DNA of 64,000 nucleotides from Bacteroidota bacterium (GCA_018266775.1 JAFDZS010000008.1:310001-374000), one strand, 5' to 3'; positions 28,293 through 36,846 are shown, counted from the first letter of the stretch. Numbers and translations: made by a program. The notes: generated from the sequence alone by a model not told the origin.

Positions 28293-28310
28293 AATGACAT
28301 ATATGTCATT
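28293..28310. promoter_or_regulatory. Perfect 18-bp palindrome, candidate operator
   Basis: AATGACATATATGTCATT is fully self-complementary. It lies in the divergent region between the HpaA-like lipoprotein and the XRE regulator. A TTTG directly after it (28310-28313) could be the -33 element of the regulator's promoter, so binding would repress. This suggests autoregulation. Confidence 0.5.
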
Positions 28311-28350
28311 TTTGCAAATAAATTTTTCCCGGTACTTGCATTCCATATTT

Positions 28351-28578
28351 ATGGATCATTTACGCAATAAAATATTGCTCAAGAAAATTGCAATTACAGT
28401 TAAGTCATTGAGAGAACAACTTGGGGTGACGCAGGACGATGTATATATTGCAACCAATATTCATGTGGGACGTATTGAGACTGCTAAGATTAATCTTAAA
28501 ATCAGCACAATTGCTGCTTTATGTACCTATTTCAAAATCTCGTTGGTGGATTTCTTCAAAGAGGTTGATTACGATTAA
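28351..28578 (+). CDS. XRE-family HTH regulator
   Basis: This 75-aa protein from the ATG at 28351 (MDHLRNKILLKK) has a helix-turn-helix of the XRE type: VKSLREQLGVTQDDVY, then THVGRIETAK-like spacing (NIHVGRIETAKINLKISTIA), ending in a helix with DFFKEVDYD. An upstream in-frame start at 28237 would run through the palindromic operator, so the shorter form is preferred. It probably controls itself and the divergent lipoprotein. Confidence 0.75.
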   Translation: MDHLRNKILLKKIAITVKSLREQLGVTQDDVYIATNIHVGRIETAKINLKISTIAALCTYFKISLVDFFKEVDYD

Positions 28579-28768
28579 TTCCCTTAAAAGAAAGTCAGAT
28601 AATGTTTGAAAATCTTTCCCCAATTAATTTAAGGTTAAGGTATCGTGATAACCATGAAAGTGGATTTTATAAATATTTTTATCCTTATGGGGCAACTATT
28701 TTGGGGTATTAATACTATTTTGTACACGTTATAAAAAATAAAATTAGACTTAGATTCTAATTAATCTT

Positions 28769-28792
28769 CCTGGCTAATTAGCCGGGTCTTTT
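28769..28792 (+). terminator. Terminator hairpin
   Basis: CCTGGCTAATTAGCCGGG (28769-28786) is a near-perfect palindrome followed by TCTTTTGTTC. It lies between the XRE gene (28578) and the convergent gene ending at 28802. Confidence 0.55.
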
Positions 28793-28801
28793 GTTCTATT
28801 A

Positions 28802-30745
28802 TTAGAATAATGAAGGGTTTTTAATAAGCTCGTCAAAATTTTCAATCAACTTTACAGAGTCTTTTTTTGTCATCCTATATTTCTTCTTAAATTCTTCAAT
28901 CATTTCATCTTTCCTTTTTAAATTGATGACAGCCTGAAATTGTTCAAACGATAACTTAAATTTATTAGCTACGTGCTTTTCAAAAAAATCAAAGACTTTA
29001 TTATTGTTAGTTTCATCCAATTGGTCACCTGGGTCTTGCTTTGGTAGAATAAGATCAATTTCTATCCCCTGCTTTAATAAATTTTGATTATTAAAACTAT
29101 CAAATATGAATTGATTAAGATAATCAGTTATTTTGTTATTTACTTCAAAAAAAGCATTTAAGAAACCACCGTTAATATTTGTAAATCCATTGTAACAACA
29201 CCAGAAACTAATAGCCATCCATTTTTTTTCAATAGTTTTTTTATTTAAAAAATTTTCTAGTTTTTCGATGCTATCCGGGTTAAAGACAAAGGCCACAAAG
29301 TTTTTCATAACTGCAGATTGTGCCCTATTTGTATCATATTCGTTGATTTCTCCATTTAAATATTGATAAAGATGAGAGTCTTTTCCTGCTCTGCCGTTAC
29401 TTAAAAGAGAAGCGACGGATTCTACTATAAATAGCATATCCTCTTTTTTTGATTCGCCCTTTGTCCTTTTAGCATTAGCAAAAACTATATTTATCACAGT
29501 GACATATTCGATAAATATTGTTGAATTAAGTTGCTCAAATGTTTGATCTATTTCGATTCGGTTAATGCCTGAATTATACCAAATCCCTGTTAAATCAATT
29601 TTTGTTTGCGTGGCTAGTTTTGTAGTATGCGAATCGACAAACTTATTCAATTTATATACAGACTCTTTAAAAGAATCACTTGCTTTTTCTCTGGAAATTT
29701 TTGACCAATCGCTATATGAATTCAAACTGGCACTGTAATTTCTCAGGATTTCTCTTAAAAGCTCGAATTGTAAGGCAGGATTCGAATGATCATTTTTTAG
29801 ATAGCTGTTTTTGAATTTAACAAAGTTGGTTGTACCCAACAGAATATCTTCCATTCTTTTGTGCCTTAGAAAAACCTGTATATCATTAACACTAAAACCA
29901 TGTTTACTTAATTCTTGTTGGATATACTTGTGTAGTTCATTTTCTGAATATCCTTCTCCGGGATATAGTTCCTTGAAGAGTTGTTCCGATTTCTGAATTG
30001 AATTAAAAACTTTTGCATCGGAATTATTTCCTTTTGTTGGTGACCCCTTTTTTATAAAGCTTCTATTAAATTCAGGTTCAAGTGCGCCTTTATTTTTAAA
30101 TTCCGCAAAACAGTTAGTAATTTCCTGCAAAGTCCTCTTTAATTCAATTTCTCTTTCTAAATTAGATTTTGAAAAACCTGTTGCAATTCCGTAACAAAGG
30201 CCTTTATAAGAATTGAATTTGCGATCAAATTGAATAGTATCTTCAATCTCTTTATTGTCTACTGAGATTTCATTAATCATAGCCGTTTTAAACTCAATGC
30301 AATCATTTTCGCTGATAATTTTAAATCTATCCAGATACTTTTTGTAGCTTTTTGTTAGTAAAGAAGCTTCTGAACGCATGCAGACAATTGTCATTTCCTT
30401 CTCTGAAAAAAATAATAATTCAAAATTATTGCGTCCAAGATAGATCGTCCGTGGGTAGCCCACAATTCCTTCATCAATTAAAATAAAGCATTGAGGGTCT
30501 AATGAATCTTCTTTTATTTTTAATATAAATTTTATGGGTTCATAATTTGGCTCAGATATTGAGAATTTTGGAGGTTTATTGTAGAGTACAATCATTTCAG
30601 AATGATGAAATGGCCTAATTGTATAAAAAAAATCTGCTCCAAATCCTCTTTTCTCATATACTTTAGTCGGAGATATTGATTCACTGGAAAATATATTTTC
30701 AAATGTGAAATCCTTTGAACATAAGGGATAATAGTAATAATTCAT
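28802..30745 (-). CDS. Unknown protein paired with SF1 helicase
   Basis: I start at MNYYYYPLCSKDFTF (30743-30745), 7 bp after the helicase stop. A longer start at 30763 overlaps the helicase by 11 bp. The protein is 647 aa. Its N-terminal part has mixed alpha/beta patterns (ENIFSSESISPTKVYEKRGF, then IIVLYNKPPKF-like strands). The middle and end are mainly helical, with the block GFSVNDIQVFLRHKRMEDIL near 285-305. No Walker, HNH, PD-D/ExK, TIR or membrane motif is visible. It is always-last in an operon XRE - ImmA/IrrE - helicase - this gene, so it is the best candidate effector or sensor of that system. Function unknown. Confidence 0.6.
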   Translation of the reverse strand: MNYYYYPLCSKDFTFENIFSSESISPTKVYEKRGFGADFFYTIRPFHHSEMIVLYNKPPKFSISEPNYEPIKFILKIKEDSLDPQCFILIDEGIVGYPRTIYLGRNNFELLFFSEKEMTIVCMRSEASLLTKSYKKYLDRFKIISENDCIEFKTAMINEISVDNKEIEDTIQFDRKFNSYKGLCYGIATGFSKSNLEREIELKRTLQEITNCFAEFKNKGALEPEFNRSFIKKGSPTKGNNSDAKVFNSIQKSEQLFKELYPGEGYSENELHKYIQQELSKHGFSVNDIQVFLRHKRMEDILLGTTNFVKFKNSYLKNDHSNPALQFELLREILRNYSASLNSYSDWSKISREKASDSFKESVYKLNKFVDSHTTKLATQTKIDLTGIWYNSGINRIEIDQTFEQLNSTIFIEYVTVINIVFANAKRTKGESKKEDMLFIVESVASLLSNGRAGKDSHLYQYLNGEINEYDTNRAQSAVMKNFVAFVFNPDSIEKLENFLNKKTIEKKWMAISFWCCYNGFTNINGGFLNAFFEVNNKITDYLNQFIFDSFNNQNLLKQGIEIDLILPKQDPGDQLDETNNNKVFDFFEKHVANKFKLSFEQFQAVINLKRKDEMIEEFKKKYRMTKKDSVKLIENFDELIKNPSLF

Positions 30746-30752
30746 TATTTTT

Positions 30753-31802
30753 TTAATTATCAAATTTTGATTTTGGAATCCCCGTAAAAAATGGAGATAT
30801 CTCGTTTGTATGTGTTAAATATAGATTTCTATAGCTTCTTGTTAAGCCTACGTATAAAGGTTTTTGAAAATAATCGATAAACCAACCATCATGTTGAGGG
30901 TAATCACAAAATGGAAGAAATACGGTTTCAAACTGTAATCCTTTTGCACTATGGCATGTCATCACTTTTGGATTCTCAGAGTCAAAATCCAGCTCAACGT
31001 GATCTACATCGTCATCATCCCTCATCTTAACTTCATGTTCAAATCCTTTGCTCCTAAAGTAGTCATTTACTGCTTCAACATTCCGATATCCATTTCTGTG
31101 AGGAGCCCTGTTGTTTGTATTGAATGGGAGTAGAATAGCCGTATCAGTAAAGTTTCTGGTCCTAATTTCTTTCATAATGAAATCAAGTTCCTCCTGCCAA
31201 GTAGAAAATTTAATCATTCTCGGTTTACTAATTCCTGGTTTTACACACTTTGCTTCTAACGTAGGGTCGTTCCCCACGTGCGAAGCAAACGAAGCCAGGG
31301 TTCTTGGTAATCGATAATTTTTTTCCAATTCCCTAACAGGAATACCCAAATAGTCAACTATTTCCTGTGTAGTCATCTTTCCCGAATAAACTTGTTGCTG
31401 TGAATCTCCATAAAGCATCATTGATTTCAGAGTTGCATTTTTTACAGCATCGATTTTTTCGCGATCAAAATCTTGTACTTCATCGACAACAATATAATCA
31501 ACAGCGCTTTCATCCCAAACATGATAATGAACGACTTGGTTTAAGTTAAGATCTAATTCTAAAACACCTGATTTGATAAATGAACGTAATGCTTTAGTAT
31601 AAACAAGTAATGTGAAGCTTACAGGCTTTTTGTCTGCAATCGACCTGATTTTAATATCATGCGCTCTTCGGAGAGCAAGAATAGTTTTACCGCTACCTGC
31701 ACAACCTCTAATCAAAAAACTATCCTCAATACTTAAGTCAAGGATTTTGCGCTGGAATTCATCCATTTCGCTTAGATTAATCAACCATTTTTCTTTTGCC
31801 AT
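30753..31802 (-). CDS. Short superfamily-1 helicase-like ATPase
   Basis: I start at MAKEKWLINLSEMDEFQRK (31800-31802). The Q-motif FQRKILDL follows at once, and the longer frame only adds upstream intergenic sequence. The protein is 349 aa. SF1/UvrD motifs are in order: Walker A GCAGSGKT near 29-36, VVDEVQDFD (motif II), YGDSQQQVY (III), EKNYRLPR (IV), CHSAKGLQFETVF (V) and YVGLTRSYRNLYL (VI). The length is about half that of UvrD, so the 1B/2B subdomains are largely missing. It may act as a nucleic-acid-stimulated ATPase more than a processive helicase. It shares an operon with an unknown 647-aa protein and with XRE/ImmA regulators. Confidence 0.8.
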   Translation of the reverse strand: MAKEKWLINLSEMDEFQRKILDLSIEDSFLIRGCAGSGKTILALRRAHDIKIRSIADKKPVSFTLLVYTKALRSFIKSGVLELDLNLNQVVHYHVWDESAVDYIVVDEVQDFDREKIDAVKNATLKSMMLYGDSQQQVYSGKMTTQEIVDYLGIPVRELEKNYRLPRTLASFASHVGNDPTLEAKCVKPGISKPRMIKFSTWQEELDFIMKEIRTRNFTDTAILLPFNTNNRAPHRNGYRNVEAVNDYFRSKGFEHEVKMRDDDDVDHVELDFDSENPKVMTCHSAKGLQFETVFLPFCDYPQHDGWFIDYFQKPLYVGLTRSYRNLYLTHTNEISPFFTGIPKSKFDN

Positions 31803-31860
31803 TATTATGAGTTTAGGGTGACAAGAAACATGGGGTGTGACTGAACAAAAAGTACCTGCC

Positions 31861-32376
31861 TTAGAAAAAGCCAAGTTTATTGACACGTAATGACATCGCG
31901 GTAGTACTCACGTCAAAAAGCTTTGCCAACTCTTTTATACCGTCTTCTGTTACTAGATTAATATCCATTATTTCAAGAGCTTTTCGAACTTGATCAGTAG
32001 GCATTAAAATACACGAAGCAAAGTAGTTTGCTTCATTTTCCATTTCTTTAAGCTCAAAAGACAGTGGAGAATTTTGTCGGCGGTAAATAAACTGTTGATC
32101 AACAAATAAATCAGATTTCTCCTTATGTAGCTCGTAATGTCCCAGCTCATGGGCAATAGTAAACCTCCTTCTAACGCTTGCATCAGTAATATTATATCCA
32201 ATAGTCCCCTTCCCATCTTTTATAGCCAACAACCCTGAAACGTCTTGTCCTAAATCATACGGCAAAACATCAAGCCCTCTCTTTTTAGCCAATTCCTCTA
32301 TGTTAATAGGTAATTCTATTGGTACAATAGTCTTCAAAATAGCGTTGACCTTGCTATGAATTAATTTTGTATTCAT
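31861..32376 (-). CDS. ImmA/IrrE metallopeptidase
   Basis: This 171-aa protein has the zinc-protease motif HELGH (in RRFTIAHELGHYELH, about residues 71-85) and a downstream Glu-rich helix (EMENEANYFASCILMP) that supplies the third ligand, as in the ImmA/IrrE (COG2856) family. Such proteases cleave a cognate XRE repressor to switch on phage or mobile-element genes. The XRE gene lies 9 bp upstream on the same strand. The pair would act as a derepression switch for the helicase operon. Confidence 0.85.
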   Translation of the reverse strand: MNTKLIHSKVNAILKTIVPIELPINIEELAKKRGLDVLPYDLGQDVSGLLAIKDGKGTIGYNITDASVRRRFTIAHELGHYELHKEKSDLFVDQQFIYRRQNSPLSFELKEMENEANYFASCILMPTDQVRKALEIMDINLVTEDGIKELAKLFDVSTTAMSLRVNKLGFF

Positions 32377-32385
32377 GATGAATAT

Positions 32386-32742
32386 TTATTTAAGGTCAGA
32401 CAAGAAGTTAGTTACGGCATTTTGAGCGGATTTGTCAAGTTCCTCAACCTTTCCTATATCAGTAATTCCCTCTTTTAATTTAATCGACTCAATTGTAGAA
32501 AGGTTATTCGCTTTTTTGAATTTATAGGGAATTAATAAGGTATAATCAATATTAAGATACATGGCAATTTGCAGAATCTGATATACAGAAGGCTTATGCC
32601 TTCCCGTTTCAATATTCATAATAGAGGTGCGGGATAGGCCTAAAAAATCTGCTAAGTTTTGTTGGCTTACCTTTTTCTTTATCCTTTCAATTTTAATTTG
32701 TTCAGCCAGGCGAGTATAAAAAACATCAAACTCAGGTAACAT
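32386..32742 (-). CDS. XRE-family repressor paired with ImmA
   Basis: This 118-aa protein has an N-terminal XRE helix-turn-helix (IKKKVSQQNLADFLGLSRTS, then IMNIETGRHKPS, about residues 20-55) and a C-terminal helical tail that could be the site cut by the peptidase encoded next. It is the first gene of the leftward four-gene operon. Its upstream region is shared with the Ubl operon on the other strand, so it may control both. Confidence 0.8.
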   Translation of the reverse strand: MLPEFDVFYTRLAEQIKIERIKKKVSQQNLADFLGLSRTSIMNIETGRHKPSVYQILQIAMYLNIDYTLLIPYKFKKANNLSTIESIKLKEGITDIGKVEELDKSAQNAVTNFLSDLK

Positions 32743-33221
32743 TTGCCAATTTTTTTAGTAATTTCTTTAACAAAGATATATAGTAAACGTAGCTCGTCCA
32801 AATATATTTTTATAATACTTGACAAGTATAGTAGGTGGTTTTATAAAACTTAGCAAAATAAAATATTGTCCAAATATTTCTTTTTGAGAAATTTTTATAT
32901 ATTTGCATTACAGAGGACATTCTGTGTAGTTCTTAAAATAAAAACCAGGCTGATAGTGCCTGGCTTGTAAGTAAAAACAATCAGGTAGTCTAGCAAACTG
33001 CTTGCAACTCCTTTAGTTTTTGTTCGCACTCAAATATAAAGTAGCAGTTTTATTTTACCAAGCCATAGCTCAGTCTTTCTGGAATTACTAAACAAATAAA
33101 GTTTTTTAAACCTGCTAACTACTTAAATTATTTACACTTTTTTATCGCTGCCTTTAGTAGCGAATGTATTTTGAATCTATCCCCGTAGTTTGGGATTAAT
33201 ATTAAAAAAAATTATAAAGAA
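32743..33221. other. Divergent control region between two defence-like operons
   Basis: No gene is seen in 479 bp. GTCCAAATAT occurs at about 32797 and again at about 32868, a possible repressor half-site pair. A rightward -7-like box TATATTTG is at 32898-32905, and a CCAGGC/GCCTGG hairpin lies at about 32946-32964 in what would be a long leader of the Ubl operon. No exact operator is proven. Confidence 0.4.
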
Positions 33222-33494
33222 ATGAAAAAAGAAAAATTAACTATTAAAGTTCTCATTGAAGGAGACAAAGTCTTTACTGAAGAATATAATGGTAACCAGC
33301 ACTTGCAGGTTATTGTTAATAAAGCAATTGAAAATTTAAACATTACAACTACCGACCGAGAATTAAAAAGAGAAGATGGTACCCCGTTATTAGATTGGAA
33401 AAAGACAATTGATGAAATCGGTCTCCGGGATGGCGAAACTTTACGTTTTTTTAAGAAAGCTATTAAACCTGACCGTGATAAACGATTTGCATAA
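33222..33494 (+). CDS. Ubiquitin-like beta-grasp protein
   Basis: This 90-aa protein fits a ubiquitin-like fold: a first strand KLTIKVLIEGDKVFTEEY, then a helix (HLQVIVNKAIENLNI), and a final strand with GLRDGETLRFFKKA, the typical last turn of Ubl proteins. It is followed, with a 1-bp overlap (TAATG), by a fused E2-E1 protein and then a JAB peptidase, so it is the likely conjugated modifier. Its C-terminus is IKPDRDKRFA, with no glycine at or near the end. Ubiquitin-like modifiers normally end in Gly, so attachment chemistry may differ, or the E1 may act on another residue. The Ubl call rests on fold pattern and operon. Confidence 0.7.
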   Translation: MKKEKLTIKVLIEGDKVFTEEYNGNQHLQVIVNKAIENLNITTTDRELKREDGTPLLDWKKTIDEIGLRDGETLRFFKKAIKPDRDKRFA

Positions 33495-35179
33495 TGGAAA
33501 AATATCAATGGCATTTACAGGCTTCATGTAAAAATTTATATGAGGCAGAAATGGGTGTTTTAAAAGGTGGTTTAAATGGAGATTTCCAATTATTAGAGGT
33601 TATTGACCCCGTTCAGGCTGAAGGTAAAGTTTTGGTAGTAGGTATACTTTCGTATGAAGATGGCAAGAAGCAGGCCATACAAATTTCCTTTCCAACAACA
33701 TATCCCTATGCACCACCAAATATAAAGACGATTCTAAGCAATGCGAGTGGGGCAATTATAAAGCCCTTTCAACCCCAGCTTTTCAATAAGGGCCAACAAT
33801 ATATTGATGGTACATTATGTCTGTTTCGGAAAGATTTCTGGCAAAAGGATCAATATAATGTTGGTTGGGCTTTGAGAAAAGCTCAAAAATGGCTAACTAT
33901 AGCAACGTCGGAAAAAGGCTTTGGGCCAGAAGATAAGGTAGAAGAAGTTTCTGCGCACCTACAACATGTCGGACAAGTCCTGTTACCAAGGGATTTTATT
34001 CCGCCTGAAAATTCAAAAAATGGTCAAATGTTATTACGGCAGTATAAACCCAATTATTATATTCTCGTCGATAATATTATTCCACATTCGCCTTTTTCAA
34101 TCCAACTTGGGTCAGAAATATTTCAGTGGGCTTCATTCGATAAGAAAATGACGTTCAAAGAACTTATCCCTAGCATGGACGTTAATGGATTTATAGGTAT
34201 TCTTTTGAAACATTTTCAAATTGATATTAAGACCTTAATGGAGGTTAAGAATTTTGCTTTCTTTATTCCTGGAGATCCGAATCCCTGGCATTTTTTTAAA
34301 GCGATTATTTCATCAAATGGCGTAAATGTGAATATTAGCTTTCAGTATTTTATTTCCCATAATCTTAACAGGGAGCTGTATCTGCGGACAAAAGATTTAT
34401 TTGATGTATCTTTTTTAGAAACAAAAAAGGTAACTATTATTGGGTTAGGGGCAATTGGAAGCGAAGTTGCACGATCCTTATCACGCAATGGAATTGGGCA
34501 TTTTAATTTGTTTGACAATCAAATGTTTGAAGTTGGAAACTCCATTCGCCATGCTGCTGATCTATTTTTTGTTGGTGAATCTAAGGTGAGTGTTGTGCAA
34601 CAAATTATTTTAAGGACAAACCCAAATATTACAGTTAATCAGCATCAAATAGATGTATTAAACGATACTGGAATATTAGAGAAAAGTCTTTCTGAAAGCG
34701 ATTTGTGTATTGTATTAACAGGAGAAGATTCAGTAGATTATTTTATTAATGACATCATCGTGCCGAGGTTCAGGTTACCGTTCATATTCGCAGGTATATC
34801 ACCTGGAGGTCTTTCTGGCTCGATACAAGTTATTAAGTATAAGGAAACCGCATGTTTACGGTGTTTAAGCGACATTGGAGCAGATACCCTTCCAGTTCCG
34901 AAATTTACTAATACTTTTAAAGAACTACCAATGGAGTATGGAAGCTGTTCAACACCAGCAGTACCCGGCTCAGAAATTGACACAAAAGAAATTGCGTTAC
35001 AAGTTAGTCGTCTAGCTTTACAGTTGTTAGCCGAGAAATCAACCAGTTACCCTAACCGACAAGGCGATCTTTATTATTGGCATGGTCCGGCAGGATCGGA
35101 AGAGAAACCACCCTTCAGTTGGGAAATAAAAAAAATTCAACCTCAGACAAATTGTGAAATCTGTAATCCAAAAAATTAA
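33494..35179 (+). CDS. Fused E2-E1 ubiquitin-like conjugation enzyme
   Basis: This 561-aa protein combines two enzymes. Residues about 1-150 form an E2/UBC-like domain: FPTTYPYAPPNI matches the E2 proline motif, and DGTLCLF places the catalytic Cys at about 108. A linker follows (150-300). The C-terminal E1/ThiF domain has VTIIGLGAIGSEVARSL at about 314-330, the ATP-binding Rossmann loop. CLRCL near 453 is a candidate zinc or catalytic Cys pair, and NCEICNPKN at the end could bind zinc. The E2-E1 fusion recalls CBASS Cap2, but here a Ubl gene takes the place of a CD-NTase. It would activate and attach the upstream Ubl to targets, probably for phage defence. Confidence 0.8.
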   Translation: MEKYQWHLQASCKNLYEAEMGVLKGGLNGDFQLLEVIDPVQAEGKVLVVGILSYEDGKKQAIQISFPTTYPYAPPNIKTILSNASGAIIKPFQPQLFNKGQQYIDGTLCLFRKDFWQKDQYNVGWALRKAQKWLTIATSEKGFGPEDKVEEVSAHLQHVGQVLLPRDFIPPENSKNGQMLLRQYKPNYYILVDNIIPHSPFSIQLGSEIFQWASFDKKMTFKELIPSMDVNGFIGILLKHFQIDIKTLMEVKNFAFFIPGDPNPWHFFKAIISSNGVNVNISFQYFISHNLNRELYLRTKDLFDVSFLETKKVTIIGLGAIGSEVARSLSRNGIGHFNLFDNQMFEVGNSIRHAADLFFVGESKVSVVQQIILRTNPNITVNQHQIDVLNDTGILEKSLSESDLCIVLTGEDSVDYFINDIIVPRFRLPFIFAGISPGGLSGSIQVIKYKETACLRCLSDIGADTLPVPKFTNTFKELPMEYGSCSTPAVPGSEIDTKEIALQVSRLALQLLAEKSTSYPNRQGDLYYWHGPAGSEEKPPFSWEIKKIQPQTNCEICNPKN

Positions 35180-35627
35180 GTTTTCTCGGGAAGCAATGGA
35201 TGTATTTTGTACTGAGATTGCCGAATGGGGAACCATAGAAACAGGAGGTGTTCTTGTGGGGTATATTGAAAATGATATAATTTATATAGCAAAAGCAAGC
35301 TCTCCCGGGCCTAATGCCATCCATGACATTGCGAGTTTCCAAGCAGACGCAAACTATGTTGATATGTTTATCGATATGGAGAGTGCAAATTCTGCAGGTA
35401 GATACCAGTATATAGGAGAATGGCATACGCATCCTCAAATTGAACCCACTCCAAGTGATACTGATCTAATTTCTTTAAAGGAAATCGCAGATACATCTAC
35501 AGATTTTGCCTTAGTTTTTATCATTGGTGCTATCGATTTCAAAAAAGAATTTTTAAACACCCAAAGTGTATGTGTTATCAAATTTTTAAACGATCCTTTA
35601 TTTTATCAACTTGAAGTTGAAATATGA
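35154..35627 (+). CDS. JAB/JAMM isopeptidase
   Basis: This 157-aa protein starts at a GTG that overlaps the E2-E1 gene by 26 bp. The JAMM motif is exact: E89? in GEWHTH, H91, H93, then S101 and D104 (H-x-H-x7-S-x2-D), with an upstream Glu in ETGGVLVGYIEN. JAMM proteases of this class trim or remove ubiquitin-like modifiers, as Cap3 does in CBASS and the JAB proteins do in Bil systems. The role here is presumably processing of the 90-aa Ubl or reversal of conjugation. The start codon is not certain. Confidence 0.85.
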   Translation: MKSVIQKIKFSREAMDVFCTEIAEWGTIETGGVLVGYIENDIIYIAKASSPGPNAIHDIASFQADANYVDMFIDMESANSAGRYQYIGEWHTHPQIEPTPSDTDLISLKEIADTSTDFALVFIIGAIDFKKEFLNTQSVCVIKFLNDPLFYQLEVEI

Positions 35628-35687
35628 TAATGCCCTTTTGTTTCGTCGTCGAATAACAAGAAATATTAATGAATAAAAAACCTGGTT

Positions 35688-35981
35688 ATGTCAGTAAGAA
35701 TCACATGTATTAAAAAGAGTAACGGATACCATTCAAATCCGTACACAGCAATTGAAACCCTCGGTTGGATTAATGAATCTACAAACGCAACAGGAATTTC
35801 AACCAGGCTTACCATATACAACTGGATTAAAGACGAGCATGGTGTTGCCTATGTTACCGATTATCTGGGAAATAAAGCGTTTTTAATTACTGCGATCTCT
35901 TCGTCTGGTAATAAATATGTTAAGACAGTCGCAGATGAAACCAAAACCGATAATCTATTGCAATTGCCAGAATGTCGGTAA
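35688..35981 (+). CDS. DUF3892-like small protein
   Basis: This 97-aa protein begins MSVRITCIKKSNGYHSNPYT, has GWINESTNATG, and ends VKTVADETKTDNLLQLPECR. That closing pattern and the ITCI...HSNP start are those of the DUF3892 family, small proteins of unknown function. It follows the JAB gene by 60 bp on the same strand and is likely the fourth gene of the Ubl operon. It could be a target, a regulator or an adaptor, and the sequence does not say which. Confidence 0.75.
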   Translation: MSVRITCIKKSNGYHSNPYTAIETLGWINESTNATGISTRLTIYNWIKDEHGVAYVTDYLGNKAFLITAISSSGNKYVKTVADETKTDNLLQLPECR

Positions 35982-36009
35982 CAAATTCGAATCAATTAAA
36001 CAAAATTTA

Positions 36010-36180
36010 ATGCTAAGGTCAAAAAAACTCAAAACAATTAAGCCTATTAAACCAATGGATAGAATGCAGAATATGCAGACTATTAAACCAATTGGGGCAA
36101 CTAAATGGGTAAAAGCTCATTGGCGATATAATTACGGAACAGGGAATTGGGAATGGATACTTGGACACTGGAGTAAATAA
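36010..36180 (+). CDS. Small basic Trp-rich protein
   Basis: I take the ATG at 36010 (MLRSKKLKTIKPIKPMDRM), since the longer frame from 35917 overlaps the DUF3892 gene in another phase. The 56-aa product repeats TIKPI twice and ends in an aromatic tail (WVKAHWRYNYGTGNWEWILG). It is basic, compact and positioned as the last gene of the Ubl operon, so translation is plausible. No family recognised. Confidence 0.45.
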   Translation: MLRSKKLKTIKPIKPMDRMQNMQTIKPIGATKWVKAHWRYNYGTGNWEWILGHWSK

Positions 36181-36261
36181 CATTAGGTGAATAAAAAGTG
36201 CTCCACTTTTTATTATGCGCATCAATCATTTTGTGCTATAATTTGAAAAAAGAAAACGTCA

Positions 36262-36350
36262 TTAAGGCGCGGGAGAGGGACGCATAGGATCTATCCTCTA
36301 AAGGGGTAGTGAGTATTGTTTACAGTACCTCTCTCTCGCTTTGGTTGCGG
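36262..36350 (+). ncRNA. Structured intergenic segment, possible RNA
   Basis: GCGGGAGAGG at about 36267 faces CCTCTCTCTCGC at about 36329-36340, enclosing smaller hairpins (AGGAT/ATCCT near 36286). A T-rich stretch follows (GGTTTTT). It could be a terminator complex for the Ubl operon or a small RNA. No promoter was identified. Confidence 0.3.
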
Positions 36351-36401
36351 TTTTTAATTGACATATAAAACAGCTTAAAAGAAGCTACAAGCTACGATAA
36401 A

Positions 36402-36605
36402 TTATTTCGATGATTTTCCTGGCGTTGCACCTCCTCCTTTCAGATTACCGCTACTATCTTTATCAATCCAGGTATGCTGATGGTCTTGTTTGCTACCTTC
36501 ATTTGTTCTTAAACTTTCTTCCTTCCGTGAACCATCTTTATTAACCGTAATCTTTTCAGTTTTCTGTTGTCCGGTTCCATCCGGCTTCCATTTGCCCCAT
36601 CCCAT
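36402..36605 (-). CDS. Small Gly/Lys-rich protein
   Basis: This 67-aa protein begins MGWGKWKPDGTGQQKTEKIT and ends LKGGGATPGKSSK, with DHQHTWID in the middle. Its composition (Gly, Lys, Asp, Gln) suggests a flexible or disordered protein with one small beta unit. It converges on the Ubl operon. I have no family for it. It is kept because its start, codon pattern and clean stop look like a gene. Confidence 0.45.
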   Translation of the reverse strand: MGWGKWKPDGTGQQKTEKITVNKDGSRKEESLRTNEGSKQDHQHTWIDKDSSGNLKGGGATPGKSSK

Positions 36606-36762
36606 AATGTTATTTTTTTGAGTGATAAATATACTTTTGAGATGACAAAAACTATACCAGTTTTGAAGGAATACTCACTGCACCTACATAAAAATCAGTC
36701 ATTGATTCCAATAGAAAGAATTACGAAAGCGGTTTGGTAGTGGTAGAGAGTTTAAAAATCCT

Positions 36763-36846
36763 CTAGTTGATTTGAAAAAGTTCATTAAATTCTTTAATAA
36801 TAGCTTCTTTACCAGCTGCGCTATGATGATTTCCAACAATTAATTA
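36763..36846 (-). pseudogene. Remnant of a protein C-terminus
   Basis: On the minus strand the bases just upstream of a TAG stop at 36763-36765 read LIVGNHHSAAGKEAIIKEFN and then ELFQIN. This looks like a real protein end, not noise. An in-frame stop lies directly upstream, with a further protein-like piece (EIVLIRRPILSL) before it. No start or full gene exists, so it is a decayed fragment. The rest of 36606-36926 shows nothing recognisable. Confidence 0.35.
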
